Part shown: positions 43,941-52,506 of the stretch, piece after piece
How positions within the stretch are numbered: the stretch's first letter is position 1
Layout of the letters: each line of letters opens with the position of its first letter
Assembly (NCBI GenBank): GCA_013054445.1
Contig: JAAMPI010000199.1
Coordinates: 1-52,506 of the forward strand
Reading direction: 5' to 3'
Source: Cudoniella acicularis
Lineage: Eukaryota > Ascomycota > Leotiomycetes > Helotiales > Helotiaceae
DNA: 52,506 bases
Program-made: the position numbers and the translations under genes
Notes under the pieces: generated by a model
Told to the model about the DNA's origin: nothing
Database searches by the model: none
The model's input: the letters and a program-made list of their open reading frames with translations, nothing else

Positions 43941-45594
43941 CTAGAGGAGATAACGGTAATCGGGACTCATATCCTAGACACAAGCGGTCAGTATAAAATT
44001 CCACAAAATCACAAGCACACGCAAGGAGGAAAGGAGAGAAGAGAAAACTTACACCCAACTCCGTCTTCTCATACTCCGTCAACCCGACATCCACAGGACT
44101 CATATCCCGCTTCCGATTCTGACTCCAAACCGCCCACCCATAAACCGCACAACTAACAGCACTCAGACACAAAAACGCAAGACAAATACTATACCCCTTG
44201 GTATACCTCGGACTATCCGTCTGAATAAACGCATACGTGGCAATAATACCCCCAATATTTCCAAAACCAACCTGCCATGCCGTACCCACAGATCTCCGAT
44301 GATGTCCACCCAGATTCATGTTGAACCAACATACAATGACTGGCATAGCGGAGTAGGCGCCCATGGCGACGAGGAAGAGACCCGCATATTGAATGTTGTG
44401 GTTATCGTGTACGGAAAGCAGGATGGCGAAGCCGGCGATTGCGACGGCGATGGGGATTAGTGTGAATACGAAGCGGTGGCGTGTGAAATCGGAGCAGAAA
44501 GCAATAATCATGGCGAAGCCGAAGGCGCATGCCCAAGGTGGTACGCTGTGGAGTTGGGTTTCGACGGGTGACCAGCCGAAGGTTGAGACGATTGCTGGGG
44601 CGAAGAAAGCGTATCCATATGCGGGGACGATCATGCCGAAGTACATGAATCCTCCCAGGATGACTTTGTAGTCTTTGAATACCCTCCCTACATCTCTCAG
44701 CGTGATTTTACGCTCCGCAGCAGAGCGGCCCTGATCAGCTTGCAGCCGGGCTTTCACGTAAGAGCGCTCCTCTTGCGTGAGCCAATTGGCATCTTCGGGG
44801 AAGGAGGGGATGAAGAAGTAAAAGAGGAGGGCGACGAGGGAGGTTAGCACGCCTTCGAGGATGAAGATCCACCGCCAGCCGTGGTAGCCGCGCATGCCGT
44901 CCATCTTGCCGATTACTGAGGCGAGGAGGCCGCCGAATGCGCCGGCTAAGGTGGTTGAGCTGAAGAAGAAGCTGTATCGGCGTTGGGATTCAGAGCGCTT
45001 GTACCACATCCCTATAAGGTAGAAACAGCCTGGGAACATACCCGCCTCAAATAACCCGAGGAAGAATCGAGTTGCTAGCAAGCCAGAGTAATTTTGCACA
45101 AGGCCCTGGCAAACACTGACTACCCCAAACATGAACATGCATCCTGAGAGCCACACTCGCGGACTGAATTTCTTGAGCAAAACATTGGAGGGTATCTCAA
45201 AGACGATATAAGGCACGAAGAAAATTGTGAGCGCAGTATTGTATTCGACATTTTTGAGACTCAGATCCGCCACCAACCCAAACGAGCGCGCATTGGCGAT
45301 GTTGACTCGGTCGAGGAAGGCGAGGAGGTAGAGGATGCAGAGGAAGGGGATGACGCGCAGGTCGATCTTGCTCATGAGCTTCTTCTCGGTGGTATGCGAG
45401 GGGCACACGACGTGGAGCTCATCGTATTCGGGATTTTCTCTGGAGAGATTGGGATCGTAGTAGTTATTTGTCTCGTTTTTGAATCCAGCTTCTTGGTCTG
45501 AGGTCGTTGGGGACGTCTCGCTTTGCTCTATCGTCTGTTAGTATTTGCGCGCCGGCCGAGAGGAGAAAAGGCACTCACTCTTTCGAATAAACAT
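43941..45594 (-). CDS. MFS transporter, allantoate-permease-like (ACS family)
   Basis: Exons 45594–45579, 45527–44053 and 43973–43941 give 507 residues with no lesion. The first intron was placed by a CTAAC branch and a frame that reads MFIRKKQSETSPTTSDQEA; the short last exon encodes DMSPDYRYLL. A hydrophilic N-terminus of about 60 residues precedes TM1. The motifs fit the anion:cation symporter/Dal5–Tna1-type group: LLAFLDRVNIANA after TM1, SRVWLSGCMFMFG-type TM3 (here SPRVWLSGCMF), RFFLGLFEAGMFPGCFYLIG (TM4), a loop with EDANWLTQEE, and RRSVGTAWQVGFGNIGGIIA in the second half. About 12 membrane segments are present. Such carriers import small acids such as allantoate, nicotinate or pantothenate; the substrate here is unknown. 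It lies next to a P450 relic but is itself intact. Confidence 0.85.
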
Positions 45595-48307
45595 TGTGAC
45601 GAACAGATTCCGGCCCAGCGCTTGATAAACCGGCTTCCACACCTTGGTCTGTTAACTTTATACCTGTGGAACTGGAGGGGCAAAGGTGGGAGCCATGCGT
45701 AAATATGACTCTGGGTGAAGAGTCTGCTTGTACAACGGGGATAAGAGGCTGTTAGTAACCCTGAGCCCGTTGACGACGGGTCCCTGCCTAGATACCTAGT
45801 TAAGGTAGGTGACTAGCCATCTCAGAAATAGTAAGCAAGAGGAGCAGGCCAGCGGAGTTAAAGCCAGCTGGTGCAGGACCAATTACTCGACGAGCGCATG
45901 TCGCATCCCCGCTGCTATCGTTGAAGCTTCTCTCTATTTGCGCCCCCCCGCTCGCTCGGACGCCCATCACCGACGATCAAATGCTACCATAATTCTCTCG
46001 AATGCTTACGGCCGACTGGCACCCTACCAATTGTCAAAGTTTCGTATGGGCAATGCTGAGTGAGAGCTGCAAATTTGTATCCTTTGCCTTCTGGTGTGGG
46101 TGAGTCAGCCTGTTGAGTGCACGATTATTCTATCGAGAAGTAGAGATGAAGAAATAATTTCCTGTGCCAAAGGCGGCGTGCGGAGGCGGAGATCGATGCA
46201 CGCCAAGGTTGTGCTTCGGCATGGCTGAACACTACCCGAGATCTGACTAGCTGCTTTGAGCTATTTCCGGGATTTGTGGGAAGGTGATTTTCGCTTCCCG
46301 AGTGAGTGGGATGGCTTGTGACGCATCAGAGAGACCAGCAGGATGTTTCCATTGCTAACTTGTTGGTGGTACCTCTTCGGAAGTGATGCCGAAATTTATA
46401 TGTTTTGTTTTCATTTCCAGTCGTTTTTTGTCGGAATTAAATAGATTGCTTGTGCAGAACTTGCCGGGAGCCGCCACTGGTGCGTATGGCTGGGCCACCG
46501 TTTACGAGTAAGGGATCGTAGGCGCCTGTTTTGGCGCTCTATCTGATGGCAAATATGCTATTAGCTATGGCTGAAAAAGCCAGGAACGCCATGCGATGTA
46601 GTCATATCGAATACAACTGACCCAATTTACCCCGGTTTTGAGAATCCAGTCGGAAGGAAATTCCGTCTCCTGGTTTTTATCTTGTGAAATGCATCCCTTA
46701 GCATTCCCACGCATTAAACAAGCAGATAAAAATCGCTATAGAGCAAGGACGCCAAAGGGACTCCGCCACCAGAGCACACAAGTCTTTAGCCTTCGTTTAA
46801 TAGGATGCTGAAATTAGGAAATTTAGCTATAAATCAAGTATCTGGTCGCTAATGCAGTGCTCGCATTACTACATTGTCTTCTGTAAAAACCCAAGCGAGA
46901 TCAGATATTGAGACCACTTTGCTGGTAATTCAGAGCGTTTTCTGCCTCACGAATTATTGAACACTTAGGAAGCGGCGAAATCAATGACTGGGGGAGTTAC
47001 TCCAGAGAGGCAAAGCATGAGCTGGCAATTTCGCGGCTGTGCCATGCAAGGCCGTTGTCGAACCTTTCAACAACGCATGGGAAAATGTCTCATGAATTGG
47101 ATAAAGGACAAAAGGAACTCTTTATTGCCTCAGTTCTTCGCTATGAATATCCCTCCCAAAATTAGGATATGTCTGCCGCACGTTATTTAAGCTGTGTTCC
47201 GAAAACTTTTTCTTGAGGCAATCCTCCTTTCGCCCTGGCGACGGAAGAACCCTCTTGACATCGAGACGAAAATTCGCATAAATATCGAGCCTGAAACAAT
47301 TTGATTTCCCACTGCGCTTCTTGCCATTCTTCCAATCCTCACGACATCCGAGAGTTCTTCCAGGCCGTTCAAGCTTGTTAGACAGGTCTCGACCACGGGA
47401 AACAGAGCCGGGTCCTAGCCGAGAACACAGCGCAACGCCTCGACTTCAAGGAGCATTGAGGGTCTTGTAACACGTCTTCATCGCCTTGCCGTGCATGAGT
47501 AATTTGAGGAGCACTTTTGGCCACTTGGACCCTAAATCTCGAGTTCTTGCTTTTCCCTCGACCGCCAAGCATGCAACCAAGTTGCTGCTGACCGACACCC
47601 ATCTTGCCACACAAATCACCCGATCAGCTGGACCTGGCCTCGCAAAAACATCGCAATTGCTGAACCGCTGGCCTCCGCCTGGTGTGGTTGCGGAACCAGT
47701 GCAAAACCACCTACTCATAAAGAACGTCGGGCGACTTGGATTCCTGACACGCGTGGAAAGCTGGCTGTAAAGTAATTCAATAAAGAAACGTCGTCGCAGT
47801 TTCTGGTTGCAGCGCAACGCAACGCAACGCAACTCGGCGAGACGAGATCCAAAGCCCGACCCACACAAGTGTGCTTCTGCTGCTGCCGCAAGCCTGCGCA
47901 GTGCAATATTAGAAGCGAAGAACGACTAAAATAGAGCCATAGAACCAGGGTTTCGGACGGCCAGCAAAGTCCAGACTCCAGACTCTCCAATAGTGATGTG
48001 CCGGCTGATTCGATCAAACTTCACAACCTGCCAGAAAAGAATCAGCCTCATCCCGCAACCACGAGACGACACTGAAGAGCGACGACCTCCACATCCACAT
48101 CGGACACCAGCAGCAGCCAGCAGCCCTCGTCCTCCCTCGATACATGCGACCAACCTTCCACGACGAGAGCGACATCGAATGCAAGACATACAAGCCTGAC
48201 GTCAAGTGTGAGTTGGTGGGGTTGAGGTTGGGCTGCCCACAACCGCCGCTGTCCTGTGCCATCAAGATCGCTCCCATTACCGCCCGCTGCCAACGACGAC
48301 GACAACG
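45595..48307. other. Long divergent promoter and intergenic region
   Basis: About 2.7 kb lies between the MFS start and the F-box start, and no gene is supported. It likely holds both promoters and a long leader for the F-box gene; the latter part is GC-rich with CGACGAC tracts. A GCAAC pentanucleotide repeat lies at 47813–47833. Confidence 0.45.
47813..47833 (+). repeat. GCAAC microsatellite
   Basis: Four consecutive copies of the pentamer GCAAC in the presumed leader of the F-box gene. Confidence 0.8.
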
Positions 48308-51091
48308 ATGACCGACGCCCGTCCGCCCTCGAAGGCTCCTCCTGATACCAACGACAGCGAAGTCGATCTTGAGCAGACCTTTTGGCATCCCGCGGGTCTG
48401 CGAACGGCCAGAGACCTCGTGAAGGCTCTGGTGGAGCGGAGCTGGACATCCGACGCAGCACAGGAATTTGGGGAGCGACAAAACAATTCTCAGACACTGC
48501 CCTCATTGTCGAGCTCGACTTCGAGCATAATGGATGACCTCAATGCTATGCTCACGTTTAGAGAGCAGGTGGATTTGACCGGAGAGGCAGAAGATGGGGC
48601 CAGTGAATTCAATTTTGGCGGAAGCGAGAGCAGCAAACAGCGAGAACGACCAAGTATGAGCTATTGTTCTGTCCCCTTGCCGACTTGCCTTGCGAGAGTG
48701 AATATGATACTAACGCCAACCTCAGCCCATTTTCCCAGCCATTCTACAAGTAATCTTCAACACCGAGTGTCCTCGCAAAATATCGAGTCCTCTCAGAATA
48801 ACCACACAAACCACCATTCTCAATCAGCTATTGCTGGGTTTCCTTCGTCCTCAGGCCGTCCTCCTCGACAATTCGGCGGAAATTCATTCTATAACCACCA
48901 GTCTACGAATATCGCAGCGACGCAAGCAAATTCGTCACATCCCGCCAAACCATCCTCCCTTCCCCTGCTTGGGCGATCCTCTCACGGACTCGCTCATCTA
49001 CCAAATCCGACGCAACATCAAGTCAGCTGTGTGCTTCCCAGTCTCGACCTTCCCTCAATCGATTCGTCTTTTACTGGTTCATCTTCCTCCAACGCCTACC
49101 AGACACTACCTCCCATCATGAGGGAATCGCAAGGAGGCCGGTCGGGCCCCGCCAATTCCCACAATATCAAGAGCTTTTTGCCAGTCAGTAAGGCGATGAA
49201 CAATAGCAACAACCACTATGGCACAATGAATCAGTCGCTGACCTCTACAAATTCACTTTCGTCGAAGAAAAATTCTGTGGCTGGGAAATGTTTGGCTTCT
49301 TCAACTTCGCTCCCCTCGAACACACCAGAATCTTCAACTCCTTCTAGCCCTATCCACTTTTCGCAAACAACCTTTGACGGCTCATTTGGCAACGACCAAA
49401 TGGCTCAGCAGTCTCGCGCTAAGATGGCTTCGAAGAAGCGCAAGACTGCAGAAGAAGAGGATGTCAACTCTAAGCGACAGAAAGTTGACAAAAAGCGATA
49501 TACAAAGGTGAAGGACACGAGGACTGTGTCCGTAAGTGATTCTCCCTGTTAAATTGGATATGAACTAACTTCAAGACAGGCCAAGGAGCGTATTGGTCAA
49601 GACATTTGGATGAGAATTCTCGAATTCACCCCACCATCATTCCTCAAGAAAGCCCGGCTTATCAGTCGCGAGTTCCGTGACACTGTAGACAAGTTTGACT
49701 CGATTTTCGTCAACTGTCGAAAGGAGAACTACGGATGGGACATGCCACCACCTCCGCCAGGCCTTACAGAGAGACAGTACAGCGATTTACTTGGTGGAAA
49801 GGGTTGCCAAGAGCCAGGCTGCACCAACAAGAAAGCTTCACGAACCTACTGGTCATGGGCGAAGCGGTGGTGCTCAGATTGCTGGGAGAAGAACATTGAG
49901 AGAGAAGATCGCATTCTCAAAGGTCGCCAAAATCAGTACGGCCGGACTACAGTTATGAAGCTACTCGAGTGTATTTCTGTCGCCATTCATGATTCCTTCG
50001 TCAAACCTCATGACTACACTGAGGAAGTCGAGTCCAGGTCTCGTGGACCCCCACGCTTATACAAATGTTATTTGTCAAAGGACATTGATCAAATCATCGA
50101 GGCTTACGAGGCCCTTACCCCACCACCATACAAGGAGGATCCAAATCATACGCCCGCCGAGAAATCAGCTGCCCAAGCTGCACACAAAGCCTTAATGGAC
50201 GCTCTTGAGGATAAGCGCTCAGAATTCTTCGCTGCCGGGAAGGCCAAGAATGACGAACACATGGCGAAGGTTATGAAGATCGAGACCGCCATTAGAACCA
50301 AGCGTATGGAAGAGCGCAAGCCTAAAGACCAAGCTAGAAAGTCTCGTTTCGAACTCTTCACCAGACGTGCTCGAGAAGACCTACCTCACATCAGCTCCGA
50401 GTTTGTGCAGAAGACCAAATGTTTCAAGGCTTCATGTCGTATTTATCGCGATGGTGGTACTGAACGTGGATGGCGTGCATTGAAGCCAAAGATTGAAAAA
50501 GAATGGGAATTGTCAGATCTGAACCCTGCAAAACCATCCAACAGTGGCTCTTCGTCTCTAAGAAATAACGCAGCTGACCGGGATGAGAATGGTATCGATG
50601 AAGCTGATGATCACGACATGGGTTTATCTGATATGGAGTTGGATAATGGCAATTCGGAGCCGCAACGACCTGCTGCTGCGCGCCGCGCTCATCCTTTTCA
50701 CGATGCCCCGCAAGCTTTCCCAAGGTCCCGTAATTTGTTACTGCAGGCATCTGGTCAATTCAGACCCTCGGATACTGGCCTCAACTTCGGATACCCTTCT
50801 CACCAGCACTCTCACCAGCACTCCCATGATCATTCGTCGTTTGCACACCCAAACTTACCATTTCCCGGACAAAGCATGAACGGTCAAGGCTATCCAACCT
50901 CCCTTCCACGCCCAGTCTCGAACTATCCATCCTTTTCTTCGAACCACCATCATATGTCCTCTATTATGAACGGCATGAATGGATATCCTCGTCAGGGTTC
51001 CTCGTCACTTAACTCATCTAGCACTCATATTCCGGTCAACTCACTACTTCGACCACCAACCCCCGCGCCAAGGCGTAACACCTTTCAATAA
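48308..51091 (+). CDS. F-box protein with disordered Ser/Asn-rich flanks
   Basis: Exons 48308–48653, 48726–49531 and 49580–51091 give 887 residues. The first intron (72 nt, TACTAAC branch) is a multiple of three and open, so a 24-residue-longer form is possible. Residues about 1–380 are low-complexity Ser/Asn/Gln with a basic KKRKTAEEEDVNSKRQKVDK stretch that looks like a nuclear signal. Right after the second intron comes an F-box (IGQDIWMRILEFTPPSFLKK then ARLISREFRDTV; residues about 388–425). Next is a Cys-containing segment (KGCQEPGCTNKKASRTYWSW, then CSDCW) that may bind zinc, a long helical region, and an acidic then His/Ser/Asn-rich tail. F-box proteins link substrates to SCF ubiquitin ligases through Skp1; the substrate is unknown. 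No lesion is seen, and the gene looks like a conserved single-copy gene. Confidence 0.85.
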
Positions 51092-52506
51092 GGACAGACA
51101 TTAACATACACTTACATACACATACGCTTAACAATTGCGACCTTACAGCCAGTCTCACCCATTACCTTATCCGCCACCTCAATCAATTAGCGACTGTCAT
51201 CTGCTCAGTCACATCTTCGATCTCTTCTGGCTCCGCATTCTTGAAAGCTATGCGACGATACGTTTTATATTTGGAATCAGCTCGAGGCAACAATCACCTT
51301 TCTGGAGACTATTTACCTCTTTGAACCATCAACTCTCAGGGGCTCCCATTATGGTTTCGCATGGAGTCCTCATGAGCCTAATGGACGGCATGCCTTCACG
51401 GTCATACTCTCCTGCTGTCAACAGCGGACAAGGAACCCGCATACTACAAAAACCCACGATGTTTCACGATTTTCTTTTATAATCTGGCATTACATATTGC
51501 CTTCAGCATTTAGCGATTTTCGGGGTGGGTTGGATCAATTTTGCATCATGGATTTGTTTTTCACCAACAAAATACCCCGGGAGGCGTCTTTACGGAATCC
51601 ATCGGTGGGGCGGCATTCATTGGCATAGACCTATGGCGGGCGGGCGCTGGATTTGTTTTCGGGGCAAGCAGTCAAGCAGGATAGTTTCGGAACTGCGTTG
51701 GTTGGATGGCGTTTAGCTCAGCTCATGACTCCATTGGTTTGCAGAGGTGGATATATATCTGGATGTGGCTTGGCCCCTCCGAGTGCCTACATACTGTGTA
51801 CCTACCTACATCTGCGTGATATTTTTGCACATTTGCACAGAGTGATAAATAGATGAATGAGATTTGATATTAAAAAAAGCGGTTGTTCTATGTAATCACT
51901 TTTCCTTGTGAAAGAATTCTTTGCAGCACGGACGCAGAGATGACATTGATTTATCGAGGGGTTCCTTTGTAATTATAACATAGGTCCCGGATCTCCCTGG
52001 TTCTCTCAGAACTACTCTTTCAAGTGTCCTCTAAAGCCATAAATGCGCAGTACAACAGGGACTGAAATCTCTCATTTATCGCAGCGCATCTATTCACAGA
52101 ACAAGCTAAGATCAAGCCCCTTTCCCCCTAAGCGAGAACAACCCGATCGGCATCAGCCTTGCGGGTGCGGGGCAAATGACGGGCTGCAGGTCTTAGGTAA
52201 GAAAATAAAATATGTATCCGATAAGCATCACCTCAATCGATCGCATACAACGGACGACTTCGCATATAACTTCCTATTCCTATCAAGTGAGAAAGCTAGC
52301 GCTCTTTTGTTTTTTGATAACTCGATTAGTTCGTCGGGTGCTGGCAAGAGTGGAAAGAAAGAAAGAAGGTTTGGATGGAGGGTTGCCGGTGCGGCAAGCG
52401 GCAATGTGTGTGCATAGGTGGGATGAAGGGGAGGGGATGGAGGGGATGTGGCGGCCAATTACAAGGGATGGGTTGGTATATGGATGATGGATGGATATAT
52501 ATTGTG
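51092..52506. other. 3' flank of the F-box gene and window edge
   Basis: No gene recognised. The open frames at 51135–51482, 52043–52417 and 52212–52487 lack domains or splice support. The last 150 bases are G-rich. Confidence 0.45.

Noticed and set aside
44393..44671. Plus-strand frame inside the MFS gene
   Set aside because: Shadow of a clear transporter reading frame on the other strand.
51135..51482. Plus-strand frame after the F-box gene
   Set aside because: Downstream of the F-box stop, no domain and probably 3' untranslated sequence.

Overview
The window is nuclear DNA from a filamentous ascomycete. The evidence is: short GT–AG introns (about 48–97 nt) with fungal branch sites such as TACTAAC or CTAAT; families found mainly in Pezizomycotina (a Clr5 domain, a UstYa/DUF3328 relic, an ABCA-type full transporter, an allantoate-permease-like MFS carrier, a fungal-specific transcription-factor relic); and gene-sized units separated by decayed DNA and transposon remains. 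The style of several hypothetical proteins suggests Leotiomycetes (Helotiales), but that is inference from memory and the species cannot be read from the sequence.

Layout. 0–5 kb is a graveyard: a pogo/Fot-like transposase tail, a broken DszC/SfnB-like acyl-CoA dehydrogenase, a frameshifted medium-chain dehydrogenase, a copia-type LTR containing four N's, and a small minus-strand gene that runs into that LTR. 5.4–7.5 kb carries a Clr5–ankyrin protein with one 2-nt frame disruption. 9.4–15.5 kb holds two intact divergent genes: a proline/serine-rich protein and a 1299-residue ankyrin-like/coiled-coil protein. 15.9–17.1 kb is a degenerate tandem array with a period near 160 bp. 17.6–22.4 kb has a four-exon secreted protein, a 102-bp TA-flanked MITE and a Cys-rich protein with a GPI-like tail. 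25.1–27.4 kb is a coiled-coil protein with 32-residue repeats and a C-terminal beta-rich domain. 27.6–30.2 kb has a transcription-factor relic and then a solo LTR with a perfect 5-bp target duplication, ending 55 bp before the start codon of an intact SDR gene. 32–33.4 kb is a CCHC zinc-knuckle gene with two in-frame stops. 35.2–45.6 kb holds an ABCA transporter, a UstYa relic, a P450 relic and an intact MFS carrier. 48.3–51.1 kb is a conserved-looking F-box gene.

How the genes relate. The UstYa and P450 relics between two transporters, together with the dehydrogenase relics and the SDR, look like remains of specialised metabolism. They do not form one demonstrable cluster. The divergent pair at 9.4–15.5 kb shares a promoter region of about 0.8 kb. 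Two kinds of damage should be kept apart. Some genes have one small indel whose reversal restores a full-length product with good splice sites (Clr5–ankyrin, coiled-coil gene, ABCA); these may be sequence errors. Others have several independent lesions and are real pseudogenes (acyl-CoA dehydrogenase, MDR, P450, UstYa, transcription factor). No tRNA, rRNA or CRISPR was recognised. All exon models were made by eye from reading frame and splice consensus.
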